Shown here piece after piece: positions 32,353 through 41,256 of a stretch of 47,649 nt of DNA (its first letter is position 1; every line of letters starts with the position of its first letter). The stretch is from JBEVNR01 sp040507985. GTDB lineage: Bacteria; Pseudomonadota; Alphaproteobacteria; Rickettsiales; UBA6187. The notes beneath the pieces were generated by a model, which was given only the letters and a program-made list of their open reading frames with translations, had not been told where the DNA came from and did not search any database. Position numbers and translations under genes: made by a program. The DNA is taken from positions 1-47,649 of the forward strand of contig JBEVNR010000018.1 of assembly GCA_040507985.1 (NCBI GenBank). The letters are read 5' to 3'.

Positions 32353-32936
32353 ATGCTGTCTTCGTTTTCATGATAAATTTGCGGCAGCCACGCCCTATCT
32401 TCCATAAAGGCGCGCGCGTCGTCGTTGACCTGGTGGGGAGCAAGCCCGTCGGAGCGCTTTAGCTCGCGGCGCCGCGCCATTTCTAAAATGCGCCGCTCCC
32501 AGATGGGGGGAAACGCCAGAGCCAGCCATTCCCGCAGCCTCGCCGCCAGCGCGGGGCTTTTTCCGGCGGTGTGCACCGACAGCGCCAGCTCGCCCCGCTG
32601 CACGACGGCGGCGAAATGAAAATCGCAAAACTCCGTCATGTCCTCAACGTTTAACGGCACTTTCGCCGCGCGCGCCGCCGATACGATGATGTCCGTCTCT
32701 TGCGGCGAGAGGTCGACGGCCATCACGAAGTGAAATTTTCCCACTTCATAAGAATCGGGATAGCGATGATGCATCACATGGTCGGAATGCACGTCGATAT
32801 GGGTGCGTTCGGAAAACACCGACAGTTTTTGCGCTCCCGCCTCGCATAATTTCGCATACCGATTACGTAATCCATTGCCTTCCCCCACCAGCGCGAGGGA
32901 GAGCCTGCACATGTCAAGGCCGATGGGAAGAATCAT
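32349..32936 (-). CDS. Precorrin-2 dehydrogenase/ferrochelatase-like protein (Met8/CysG N-terminal type)
   Basis: A 195-residue protein with the NAD-binding start LSLALVGEGNGLRNRYAKL and the family hallmark 'NVEDMTEFCDFHFAAVVQRGELALSVHTAGKSPALA' (named by key words). These enzymes oxidise precorrin-2 and insert iron to give siroheme, the cofactor of sulfite reductase. The methyltransferase half of full CysG is absent. The glycine-rich loop reads G-E-G-N-G rather than the more usual G-G-G-x-V, a small deviation. Its place between cysI and cysH, 3 bases after cysI and 4 bases overlapping cysH, fits a role in making siroheme for CysI. Confidence 0.85.
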   Translation of the reverse strand: MILPIGLDMCRLSLALVGEGNGLRNRYAKLCEAGAQKLSVFSERTHIDVHSDHVMHHRYPDSYEVGKFHFVMAVDLSPQETDIIVSAARAAKVPLNVEDMTEFCDFHFAAVVQRGELALSVHTAGKSPALAARLREWLALAFPPIWERRILEMARRRELKRSDGLAPHQVNDDARAFMEDRAWLPQIYHENEDSI

Positions 32937-32939
32937 GGA

Positions 32940-34682
32940 TTACGCCGCTTTCGCCCATTTATATTCGCCGGAGAGACGCTCCTCCACTTCTTTCGCCAAG
33001 GTTTTCACTCCCAGACGATGGGCAAAGTCGCCGAAGGTTTCGTGCGGATTTTTTTCGCCGGCGTATCTGGCGAACATGACGTCAAAGACGGCGCCTAAAT
33101 GTTCATAGGGAACGCGATCAAACGCTTTTTCGCTCAGGCGCGTACAATCAAAGTCGCCCCCGATGAAAACGGCGTAAGAATCCGGCGTGCGCCCGACGAT
33201 GCCTATGTCGCCCACGTAAGGGCGCGCGCATCCGTTAGGGCAACCGGTGATGCGGATGGTAATTTTTTCCTTGTCGACGCCGTATTTTACCAGCAGTTTT
33301 TCAAACGTATCGAGCAGCGGCAACTTTACGCGCTCGGCTTCCGACAGCGCCTTGCCGCAGGTCGGAAGCGCGACGCACGCGAGCATGTAGCGATGCGCCT
33401 CCGTAATGTCCTCCCGTAATTTTACGCCGTAACCGCGAAGTTTTTGTTCGACGGCGTCGGCGTCGGCGTTTTTTATTCCGGCAAGAATCAAATTTTGGTC
33501 GGCGGTCAATACGACCTCGCAGCCATAGCTCAAAATAACGTCGCGCAAGGCGCTGCGTATGCGCGTATGTTCGTCGTCTTTAATGCGGCCGCTATCGATA
33601 GGCACGCCGATGAAACAATGGGCGTCGTCTTGTGGGTGCCTTCCCATCCAATCGGGAATGGAAAGCGGCGCCGTCTCGCGCGGCGCCTCGAAAGGCGCGC
33701 CGAAAAACTCGCCGAAACGCTGGGCGGTCCACGCAACGCCTTGCTCTTCGACCACATATTTTAAGCGCGCATGCTTGCGATTGGTGCGGTCGCCGTAATC
33801 GCGATGAATTTTTACGACGGCTTCGGCAGCTTTTTCGAGTTCGTCCGGCTTCACGAAGGCGATGGGAGAAGCAAGGCGCGCATAGGTTTCCGGCTTGTTG
33901 TGAGTGATTCCCAATCCGCCGCCGACATAGACGTTATAGCCCTGAAACGCGCCGTCATCGCCGTAGACAAGCACGAATCCTAAATCTTGCGTCGTCACCT
34001 CCACGCTATTGTCTTCGGGAAGGGCAAATCCAATCTTAAATTTGCGGGGAAGGTAGGTTTTACCGTATAACGGCTCGACCGTTTCGCTTTCCTCGGGCGG
34101 ACTGTCGGCGAGATTATCGTCTCCCAGCCAAATTTCGTGATAGGCTCGCGTTTTAGGGGCGCACAAGGAGGCAAGACGCGCGCAATCCTCGCGCATTTGC
34201 CGATATTTTGCGTCGTTTTTCGGGGCGGCCGGACACACCACGTTGCGCACGACGTCGCCGCACCCGCCCAGCGTCGAAATAGCCAACGCGTTCAGGGCCG
34301 CGATGTGGGGTTTCAGCGCGCCCTTGACGATGCAGTGAAACTGAAAAGTTTGGCGCGTCGTTACCCGCATGGTGCCGTTGGCGTAGCGGTCGCAAATGCC
34401 GTCGATGGCCAGATATTGCGAGGGGATGAGCTTGCCGGCCGGGCATTTCATGCGCAACATGAACTCCCACTGCTTATCCAGCCCGGCCTTTTTGCGCTCG
34501 GTGGCCGTATCGCGGTCGTAGCCCTGGTAGCTGCCGTGAAATTTCAGCAATTCATACGACGCGTCGGACACGAAGTCGACGCTTGCGTCGCTTAATTCCT
34601 CCAACACGCGTCCGCGCAAATATCGGCTGTCCGCTTTAATGGATTCTTGTTCCGAAAGTTTTTTGGTAACGGTTTCGGTCAT
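32940..34682 (-). CDS. cysI: Sulfite reductase hemoprotein component
   Basis: The 580-residue siroheme and [4Fe-4S] enzyme reduces sulfite to sulfide in six electrons. The cluster-binding cysteines are in 'CVALPTCGKALSEAER' and 'TGCPNGCARPYVGD'. The substrate-binding arginine and lysine region 'TTRQTFQFHCIVKG' is intact. It resembles the NADPH-linked CysI, but cysJ (the flavoprotein) is absent nearby, so electrons may come from ferredoxin or a separate reductase. The start ATG 34682 is a good match. It is the first gene of the cysI–met8-like–cysH operon. Confidence 0.94.
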   Translation of the reverse strand: MTETVTKKLSEQESIKADSRYLRGRVLEELSDASVDFVSDASYELLKFHGSYQGYDRDTATERKKAGLDKQWEFMLRMKCPAGKLIPSQYLAIDGICDRYANGTMRVTTRQTFQFHCIVKGALKPHIAALNALAISTLGGCGDVVRNVVCPAAPKNDAKYRQMREDCARLASLCAPKTRAYHEIWLGDDNLADSPPEESETVEPLYGKTYLPRKFKIGFALPEDNSVEVTTQDLGFVLVYGDDGAFQGYNVYVGGGLGITHNKPETYARLASPIAFVKPDELEKAAEAVVKIHRDYGDRTNRKHARLKYVVEEQGVAWTAQRFGEFFGAPFEAPRETAPLSIPDWMGRHPQDDAHCFIGVPIDSGRIKDDEHTRIRSALRDVILSYGCEVVLTADQNLILAGIKNADADAVEQKLRGYGVKLREDITEAHRYMLACVALPTCGKALSEAERVKLPLLDTFEKLLVKYGVDKEKITIRITGCPNGCARPYVGDIGIVGRTPDSYAVFIGGDFDCTRLSEKAFDRVPYEHLGAVFDVMFARYAGEKNPHETFGDFAHRLGVKTLAKEVEERLSGEYKWAKAA

Positions 34683-34709
34683 GGAGAAACGCCGTTGCTA
34701 CTGATGCTG

Positions 34710-34919
34710 TTAAGCCTTTTTTAACATACGTCGCGAACAAAGACAACGGCGTTTTCCGCGAAGGCGCGCGTTTTTCACGCTTCGGGCGTTCTTTAATGCG
34801 GCGCCCTGCAAGGGGCAAGCATAACGGGCGTCCGTCAGGCGCTTCTGCGTTTCCGATTGCGCGCCGCCCTCTTTGGCGATACATTCCGAGCGTCCGTCAA
34901 CGGTAATGAAGAAAGACAT
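34710..34919 (-). CDS. Possible small protein of 69 residues upstream of cysI
   Basis: A minus-strand frame from ATG 34919 to a stop at 34710, 27 bases upstream of cysI. The protein (MSFFITVDGRSECIAKEGGAQSETQ, named by its beginning, then a basic tail with four cysteines overall) shows protein-like composition and codon use. No family is recognised and no Shine-Dalgarno is visible. Its start lies one base from the divergent M16 start, so the two cannot both use ordinary upstream promoters unless they overlap. It could instead be non-coding leader. Confidence 0.3.
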   Translation of the reverse strand: MSFFITVDGRSECIAKEGGAQSETQKRLTDARYACPLQGAALKNARSVKNARLRGKRRCLCSRRMLKKA

Positions 34920-34920
34920 T

Positions 34921-36270
34921 ATGAAAAAAACATATTACGTTGTCGCCTGCATCGCGCTATATGTCTTTAGCGCTCGTTCGGCGCAGGCGATGGACATAGA
35001 AAAATTTGACGCCGGCGACGCCGGGAGCCCCGTCTATTTCGTGCGTGACGCCTATGCGCCCATCGTCTCGGTCATGGTCGCCTTCGACAAGGCGGGATAC
35101 GCCTACGAACCCAAAACCTATCTCGGCATAGGCGCGCTCACGTTAGAGATGCTCGAAGACGGCGCCGGCACGGCTACCCCCCACGACTTCCAACGTTTTC
35201 TTGACAAGAAACACGCAAGCGTCGACGTTTCCGCCGACGTCGACGCCCTGTATCTTCAGGTCACGGCGCTTTCCACCTCCATAGCGGCGACGCTGGAAAA
35301 AATTGCTTCCGTCATTGCCGCGCCGGCTTACGACAACACGGACTTCGCGCGATACGTTTCGTCTCAGGCGACGGAAATTAAGGCGCAAAAAACCGTTCCC
35401 TCCTCCGTCGCCTCGCAAAAACTGGCGGAGTTGATATACCCGAACCATCCTTACGGACGTCCTTCGCTCGGAGACGGAAGCAACATAGGCGCGTATTCGC
35501 CCTCCCTTGCCGCCGCCTACCATAAAGCGGCGTTTTCCCCTTCCCGCGCCTATGTCGGCGTCGCCGGCGACGTAAGCGAAGAAGAAGCAAAAAGAATAAT
35601 TTCCGAATTTTTGACAAAAATTGGAAAAAGCGCCGTCAAAGAGAAAGCGATGGCACTCGCCGCCGACGTTCCCGTGGCGGAATATCCGATACGCGCCTAT
35701 TCCTATACGCATATCGTCATGCCGGGCAAGCAAACCGCCGTGGCCTTCGCTCTGCCGGGCGCGACGCGGGACGATCCCCGTTTTTTTGAGTATTACGTCG
35801 CCAATTACATGCTGGGCGGCGGAGGATTTGAGTCGCATTTGATGGATTCCCTAAGGGAAAAACAAGGATTGGCCTACGGCGTCGGAACGGCGCTCGCCTA
35901 CCATGCCAAGGGAGCCGCCGTCGTGGGCGCCGCCGCTACCTCTCCCGAAAAATTATCAACTTTTATGGACGGATTGCGCAAGGAAATTTCCCTGCCGAAG
36001 GGAAAGGAACGGGAAGAGGCGAGCGAGGTCGCGCAAGAATATTTGCGCCATTCCTTCACGCTCAGCCTGGCGAAAGACGCGTCCGTCGCCGCCATGCTGG
36101 CGGGATTGGCGTTGTACGACCTGCCGACCGATTATCTACAATACCGGGAAAAAGCCATTCTCGCTGCAAAAGCGGATAAACTTGCGCCAATACTGGACAA
36201 GGAATGGACGGAAAATCGCCTTATTGCGGTTTCCGTCGGTCCGGAGTCGAAGCCGAACGGTAAAAAATAG
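34921..36270 (+). CDS. M16 peptidase-family protein, probably the non-catalytic subunit
   Basis: From ATG 34921 the protein has 449 residues with a signal peptide (MKKTYYVVACIALYVFSARSAQA), so it acts in the periplasm. An alternative start at 34906 adds five residues. It has the two-half M16 fold (N-terminal half to about 200, C-terminal 'YSYTHIVMPGKQTAVAFALPG' half). The zinc motif H-x-x-E-H is absent: the site reads 'GIGALTLEMLEDGAG', as in the inactive partner of heterodimeric M16 proteases. The R-Y-like substrate loop is replaced with 'REKQGLAYGVGTALAY'. A catalytic partner gene is normally adjacent; none is here. Confidence 0.85.
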   Translation: MKKTYYVVACIALYVFSARSAQAMDIEKFDAGDAGSPVYFVRDAYAPIVSVMVAFDKAGYAYEPKTYLGIGALTLEMLEDGAGTATPHDFQRFLDKKHASVDVSADVDALYLQVTALSTSIAATLEKIASVIAAPAYDNTDFARYVSSQATEIKAQKTVPSSVASQKLAELIYPNHPYGRPSLGDGSNIGAYSPSLAAAYHKAAFSPSRAYVGVAGDVSEEEAKRIISEFLTKIGKSAVKEKAMALAADVPVAEYPIRAYSYTHIVMPGKQTAVAFALPGATRDDPRFFEYYVANYMLGGGGFESHLMDSLREKQGLAYGVGTALAYHAKGAAVVGAAATSPEKLSTFMDGLRKEISLPKGKEREEASEVAQEYLRHSFTLSLAKDASVAAMLAGLALYDLPTDYLQYREKAILAAKADKLAPILDKEWTENRLIAVSVGPESKPNGKK

Positions 36271-36384
36271 GCTAAATTTACCGTTAGACCTCCGCTAAAA
36301 CTCGCCGCCACTTCTAAAAATAAGTGCAATTTTGCGAAAAAGCTTGTAGAGTTGCGTCTTAGGCTAATGCCTGAAAAGGTAAAT

Positions 36385-37311
36385 ATGACGGCACAATTGT
36401 TAAGCACAAGGGCGAAAATGACCACGAACGTTACGTTGGAGTTGCAAGAGGCGGCGGACATGCTCTACGACTGCATGGACGCGCTGCTGCCGGAGGCGTC
36501 GGAATCGCCGGAAGGAAAGTTGTTTGCCGCCATGCGTTATTCCGCTCTCGCTCCCGGCAAGCGGCTGCGTCCGTTCCTCACCATAAAATCGGCGGAAATT
36601 TTTGGGGTGAGTCGCTCATCCGCCCTGCGCGCGGCGGCCTCCATCGAATTCGTCCACGCCTATTCGCTCATTCACGACGATTTGCCCTGCATGGACAACG
36701 ACGACGTGCGGCGCGGACAGCCGAGCTGCCACAAAAAATTCGACGAGGCAACGGCCCTGCTCGCCGGAGACGCCTTGCTTTCCCTCGCCTTCGAGGTGGT
36801 GTCGGACCCGCAAACCCACAACAGCAATGCCACGCGCTGCGAGTTGGTCCGGCATTTGGCGAAAGCCGCCGGCGGGCGCGGCATGGTGGGCGGCCAAATG
36901 ATCGACATACAGTCGGAAACCGTCGAGCTGGACGTCAATCAGGTAATCAATCTGCAACGCCTGAAAACGGGCGCGCTCTTTTCCGTCTCGTGCGAGTTCG
37001 GCGCCCTGCTCGGCAACGCCGCCCCGAACCTTCGCCAAAATCTCCGCGCCTACGCTAACGATTTGGGGCTGGCGTTTCAAATGACGGACGACATTATCGA
37101 CGCCGCCGAAGACGCCCCGAAAAAAGGCCGCGTCAACAAGTCCGAACATAAGAAAACCCTCATCGGATTAATGGGAAGGGAAAAAGTCTTGCAGCATTGC
37201 CGCATGCTTACCGAACAGGCGGTTAACCATTTGCGCTGTTTCGGTAAAAAAGCCGACATATTGCGCGAGATGGCCGAACATATCGGCGCGCGGGTGGCCG
37301 GAGCGAAATAA
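36385..37311 (+). CDS. ispA: Polyprenyl (farnesyl/geranylgeranyl) diphosphate synthase
   Basis: This trans-prenyltransferase elongates allylic diphosphates with isopentenyl diphosphate. The first aspartate-rich motif reads HDDLPCMDNDDVRRG, with the two extra residues typical of bacterial FPP synthases, and the second is DDIID at about residue 237. GGKRLRPF is represented as APGKRLRPF. Start candidates are ATG 36385 (AAGG at 36375-36378) and ATG 36418 (AAGGGCG upstream); I give the longer. The product length (C15 or longer) is inferred as C15 from the family. It uses C5 units derived from the Dxs pathway. Confidence 0.9.
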   Translation: MTAQLLSTRAKMTTNVTLELQEAADMLYDCMDALLPEASESPEGKLFAAMRYSALAPGKRLRPFLTIKSAEIFGVSRSSALRAAASIEFVHAYSLIHDDLPCMDNDDVRRGQPSCHKKFDEATALLAGDALLSLAFEVVSDPQTHNSNATRCELVRHLAKAAGGRGMVGGQMIDIQSETVELDVNQVINLQRLKTGALFSVSCEFGALLGNAAPNLRQNLRAYANDLGLAFQMTDDIIDAAEDAPKKGRVNKSEHKKTLIGLMGREKVLQHCRMLTEQAVNHLRCFGKKADILREMAEHIGARVAGAK

Positions 37312-37342
37312 CATAATAGCGTAGCGGAGGCGCTGAATAGTT

Positions 37343-38467
37343 ATGGCAAGCAATAAAAAATGCGCATGCTGGAACACAAAAATCGTCGCCTGCGGCGTGA
37401 TGGCGTTCGCCTTGATCGCCGGCGCCGTCTATTTGTCCAAAAAGGAAAGCCCGGGCGCCTATGACGACGCCAAACCTAAGCTCACGCAATTTTTTACCGA
37501 CTTTAAACCCTTGATAAACAAGGTGGCGCGCATTTCCATGCGTTCTAAGGGGCGCGATTTCGTCATTGAAAAAATCGAGGACGGGGAATGGGTCATGCCC
37601 GACCGTTTCTCCTATCCCGTCGAAGCCGAAAAAGTGCGCTCCATCTTATTAAATGCCGCCGAATTGGAGATATTGGAGAAAAAAACCGACGATCCCGCTA
37701 AGCTTGAAAAAATTGGGTTGGGCGATCCGGACTCCAAGGATTCCGATGCGGTGCGCGTCACGTTTTTCGACGACAAAGGCGGCATATTGACCAACTTCAT
37801 CGCCGGAAAACGGCGCCTGAACGGCGGGTATTCGCTATATGTGCGCAAAGAGAACGAGAACCAGGCATATCTGGTGAAGGGCGACGGGTGGATGCGTCTT
37901 GAGCTTGGCCCGAATTATTGGCTCGGCGCCGAACGTTTCTTTCTGGAGAAAGACGAAATAAAGCGCGTCGATATCGTGCACGAGGGCGGGGAAGAAATCG
38001 CGTTCGAGCGAGAACACGCCGACGCCAGAAAATTCCGCGTCGAAACTTTGCCGGACGGAAAGGAAGACGATCCGGCGGCGGTAAACGAAACGGCGTTCGC
38101 CCCCGCCGATTTGCGCCTGAGCGGGGTGATAAAAGCGAGCGAAATGAAAAAATCGCATTCCCCGGGAAAAACGGCGGTGACGTATCGCACGTTCGGGGGG
38201 TTGGAGGTGGCCTACGACCTTGAAAAAGACGCGGACGGCGACTATATGGCGAGTATTTCGGCCAACGTGGCGGAAGGGTCGAGCGATTCCGTCGCCTCGC
38301 GCGCTAAAATCATTAACGAGGCGGCGAAGCCATGGCGTTACGTCGTCGATCCCGAAACCGCGAAATTGCTGACGCGCCGCCCCTTCGATTTTGAAAAGAA
38401 ACCGAAGCAGGACGAGGCCGCGAAAGAAAACGAGCCGAAAGACCTCGCTCCCGAAAAAAGCCGGTAA
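37343..38467 (+). CDS. DUF4340 domain-containing protein
   Basis: The 374-residue protein has one N-terminal transmembrane segment (about residues 14-31) and a large periplasmic part that matches DUF4340: 'ISMRSKGRDFVIEKIEDGEWVMPDRFSYPVEAEKVRSIL' (named by key words) is the repeated beta domain, with 'TVLFFDDKG'-like and 'YLVKGDGWMRLELGPNYWL' sections after it. The C-terminus is Lys/Glu-rich. DUF4340 proteins usually sit behind a GldG-like protein and an ABC transporter; neither is present. It follows ispA by 31 bases and ends in a promoter-bearing gap. Confidence 0.8.
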   Translation: MASNKKCACWNTKIVACGVMAFALIAGAVYLSKKESPGAYDDAKPKLTQFFTDFKPLINKVARISMRSKGRDFVIEKIEDGEWVMPDRFSYPVEAEKVRSILLNAAELEILEKKTDDPAKLEKIGLGDPDSKDSDAVRVTFFDDKGGILTNFIAGKRRLNGGYSLYVRKENENQAYLVKGDGWMRLELGPNYWLGAERFFLEKDEIKRVDIVHEGGEEIAFEREHADARKFRVETLPDGKEDDPAAVNETAFAPADLRLSGVIKASEMKKSHSPGKTAVTYRTFGGLEVAYDLEKDADGDYMASISANVAEGSSDSVASRAKIINEAAKPWRYVVDPETAKLLTRRPFDFEKKPKQDEAAKENEPKDLAPEKSR

Positions 38468-38500
38468 TGTAACGTTCCCTTTACAAAAAAATCGAAAAAT

Positions 38501-38529
38501 TTGAGAAAAAAAGCTCTGCGTCGTATAAT
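38501..38529 (+). promoter_or_regulatory. Sigma-70 type promoter for the CAP-domain gene
   Basis: TTGAGA (38501-38506) and consensus TATAAT (38524-38529) are 17 bp apart, 39 bases before ATG 38569. A close match to the vegetative consensus. Confidence 0.7.
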
Positions 38530-38568
38530 GGCGTTAATTATTCTTATTATTTAACCGCAAATGACGTT

Positions 38569-39060
38569 ATGGCTCCGCTCACCAAGTCAATACGCACCTG
38601 CATTATCATGACGGCGATTCTTTTCGCGACGCCCGACGCCGACGCCGCGCAATGTCGCTGTAAACCCGCACCCCGCGACGCGGCCCAAAGCGTCTCCGCC
38701 GACGTTGCGGCAATGAATAAGGAAGGCGTCGATTACGTCAACTCCATACGCGCCCAACGCGGCTTGGCGCCCGTGAAATACGACGCCCTCATTGCCTCCG
38801 TCGCTATGCGCCATTCGCAATGGATGACCGACAACAATAAAGACACGACGCATAACAAGGAACTGGAATGGCTGCTCGACAGCGGACGCAGCATGTCCGG
38901 CCAATCGGGCGTGTACAGCGTCGACAACATTACCGTCAAACAGGCGATTGACGCGTGGCTAAACAGCCCAAGCCATGCGGGGTTGATCGTCGGCGATAAA
39001 AATACCGACATAGGCATCGGCCATGTCGGCAACGACTGGACGATTATTTCCATTCCATAG
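38569..39060 (+). CDS. Secreted CAP-domain (SCP/PR1) protein
   Basis: The 163-residue protein has an N-terminal signal region (about residues 9-26) and a CAP domain: 'VNSIRAQRGLAPVKYDALIASVAMRHSQWM' (named by key words), an H-N segment ('TTHNKELEW'), and 'AIDAWLNSPSHAGLIVGDKNTDIGIGHVGNDWTII'. CAP proteins are extracytoplasmic, often stable beta-sandwiches with a proposed metal or lipid site; their bacterial roles are varied. The start is ATG 38569 with its own promoter. priA begins 16 bases after the stop. Confidence 0.85.
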   Translation: MAPLTKSIRTCIIMTAILFATPDADAAQCRCKPAPRDAAQSVSADVAAMNKEGVDYVNSIRAQRGLAPVKYDALIASVAMRHSQWMTDNNKDTTHNKELEWLLDSGRSMSGQSGVYSVDNITVKQAIDAWLNSPSHAGLIVGDKNTDIGIGHVGNDWTIISIP

Positions 39061-39075
39061 CGGAAAAAACATGCG

Positions 39076-41256
39076 ATGGCCGACGACGCGACGCCGAAAG
39101 AACATTGTTACGTCTCCGTTACCGTCGCCGCTCCGGTTGGGCCTCTTACCTATATGGCCGATCGGGCGCGCATCGCCGTTGGCGCTCCCGTCCTCGCGCC
39201 GCTCGGAAGCCGCCTCGTGCCGGGCGTCGTCCAGCGCGTCGGCGTGACGCCTCCCCTTGGGGTCAAGCGCTTTAAATACGTACTTCCCATCGACGGCGCA
39301 CCGCCTTGGAGAGAGGGATACCGCAATTTTTTGCATAAAATGGCCCGATATTATCTGGCGGAGGAAGGTCGCGCGCCGGCGCTCGCCTTTCCTCCCGTCG
39401 GGTTGCTGCAACCCAAGACGAAAAAAATACGCCTCGCCTCCCTTACGGAAAACGCGGACGTCGCCTCCCTGCCCCCAGCCCAACGGCGCGCGGCGGAGAT
39501 ATTGCGCGAGCGCGGCGCCATGCCGGTTAAGGAGCTTGCCATGGCGGCGTCGTGCGGCGAGGACGCGATAAAGCGACTGGCTGCATCCGGCCTCGCCGCG
39601 ATACGCGAAGCAGAGGCGCGCATGGACGAAAAAGAGGCGCCGGACGTACTGGGCGAAGGCGACGCCTCCCCTTTAAACGGCGCGCAGGCAGCGGCGTTTG
39701 CGGCGTTGCGTCCACGATGCGGAGCGGGCGCCGGGTTTTCCGTAAGCGTCATTAAGGGCGTTACGGGATCAGGCAAGACCGAGCTTTTTTTCGCCCTGAT
39801 GGAAGAGGCGTTAAAAAATCGTCCGGCCGGGCAATGCTTGCTGATGGTTCCGGAAGTGTCTCTGGCCGCCCAAATGATCGCGCGAACGAAAAAACGCTTC
39901 GGATGCGAACCGACGGTATGGCATCACGGCGTATCGCCGGCGGAGCGACGCCGGGCCTGGCGTCGCATTTGCCGGGGCGAGGCGAAAATTATCGTGGGCG
40001 CACGATCGGCACTGATGCTTCCTTACGCCGATCTATGTGCGGTCGTGGTGGACGAAGAACACGAAAACGCCTATAAGCAGGAAGACGGATTGGGCTACCA
40101 CGCGCGCGACATGGCCGTGCTGCGGGCAAGCTGCGAGGGCTTTCCCGTTTTCCTCGCCTCCGCCACCCCTTCGCTGGAGACGATTCATAATGTGCGAACG
40201 GGGAAATACGGCATGGCGGCGCTGCCGGCAAGATTCGGCGACGCCGCAATTCCCGAGGTGCGCGTGGTGGCCATGAAAGGCCGAAGCAAACCGAAAAGCC
40301 AATGGTTGGCCGACGAGGTTATCGACGCCGTCGAAGCCGCGCTGGGGAGAAACGAACAGGCGTTGCTGTTCGTCAATCGGCGCGGATACGCCCCGCTCGC
40401 CCTGTGCGCCGCCTGCGGCTGCGCCTATGAATGCGACGCCTGTTCGGCGCCGGCGGCCTATCACAAGCGCCGCGATCGGTTGCTGTGTCACCATTGCGGA
40501 TTGGAAAAGGAAATTCCGTCCGCGTGCCCGTCCTGCGGGAAAGAAGGCTCCACCGCGTTTTGCGGCCCGGGCGTCGAGCGCCTGGCGGCGGAGGCCGAAA
40601 AATTGTTTCCGAACGCGCGTCGCCTGATGTTGTCCGGCGACGCTACCGAACACATGAAGCGCGTGGCGGCGGGCGAATTCGACGTTCTTATCGGCACGCA
40701 AATTATTGCGAAGGGATTGCACTTCCCGAAACTCACCGTGGCCTGCGTGGCGGACGGCGACATGGGGCTATACGGCGCCGACCCGCGCGCGCGGGAACGC
40801 AGCTTTCAATTAATACGGCAAGTCGCCGGCAGGGCGGGACGCGAAGACAGGGCGGGAACGGTGTTTCTGCAAACGTTCGACCCGGAGCATCCGTTGTTCG
40901 CCATGCTGCGCGACCCGAACGACGAACCGTTCGTCGCGTCGGAACTGGCGGAGCGCGAAGCTGCCGCCATGCCGCCCTTTAGCCGCATGGCGATGGTATT
41001 GTTTTCGTCGAAGGAAGAAATAGAGGCGCACAAAGCCGCTCGGCGTTTTATGGACGGTGTGGATAAGACGAAAATTTCCGTCCTTGGCCCCGCCCCCGCG
41101 CCGGTGAAAAAAGTAAAGTATGCCTACCGTTTTCGGCTGGCGCTGAAAGCTCCGTCGGCGGGCGCGCTCTCACTCGCCCTTGCGGAGGCCGTAGGCCGCT
41201 ATCGTCCGCAGGCAGGCGTCGAGATGAGAATCGACCGCGATCCGGTGGCGCTGTAG
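39076..41256 (+). CDS. priA: Primosomal replication protein N' (PriA helicase)
   Basis: PriA restarts stalled replication forks, binding branched DNA and loading the helicase. The 726-residue protein has the 3'-binding N-terminal domain, Walker A GVTGSGKTE (about residue 226-234), the DEEH box (DEEHENAYKQEDGLGYHARD), and the cysteine-rich zinc region CAACGCAYECDAC then 'CHHCGLEKEIPSACPSCG' within the helicase core. The C-terminal helicase motifs 'GTQIIAKGLHFPKL' and 'QVAGRAGR' are complete. The start ATG 39076 is plausible; other primosome genes are not nearby. Confidence 0.96.
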   Translation: MADDATPKEHCYVSVTVAAPVGPLTYMADRARIAVGAPVLAPLGSRLVPGVVQRVGVTPPLGVKRFKYVLPIDGAPPWREGYRNFLHKMARYYLAEEGRAPALAFPPVGLLQPKTKKIRLASLTENADVASLPPAQRRAAEILRERGAMPVKELAMAASCGEDAIKRLAASGLAAIREAEARMDEKEAPDVLGEGDASPLNGAQAAAFAALRPRCGAGAGFSVSVIKGVTGSGKTELFFALMEEALKNRPAGQCLLMVPEVSLAAQMIARTKKRFGCEPTVWHHGVSPAERRRAWRRICRGEAKIIVGARSALMLPYADLCAVVVDEEHENAYKQEDGLGYHARDMAVLRASCEGFPVFLASATPSLETIHNVRTGKYGMAALPARFGDAAIPEVRVVAMKGRSKPKSQWLADEVIDAVEAALGRNEQALLFVNRRGYAPLALCAACGCAYECDACSAPAAYHKRRDRLLCHHCGLEKEIPSACPSCGKEGSTAFCGPGVERLAAEAEKLFPNARRLMLSGDATEHMKRVAAGEFDVLIGTQIIAKGLHFPKLTVACVADGDMGLYGADPRARERSFQLIRQVAGRAGREDRAGTVFLQTFDPEHPLFAMLRDPNDEPFVASELAEREAAAMPPFSRMAMVLFSSKEEIEAHKAARRFMDGVDKTKISVLGPAPAPVKKVKYAYRFRLALKAPSAGALSLALAEAVGRYRPQAGVEMRIDRDPVAL

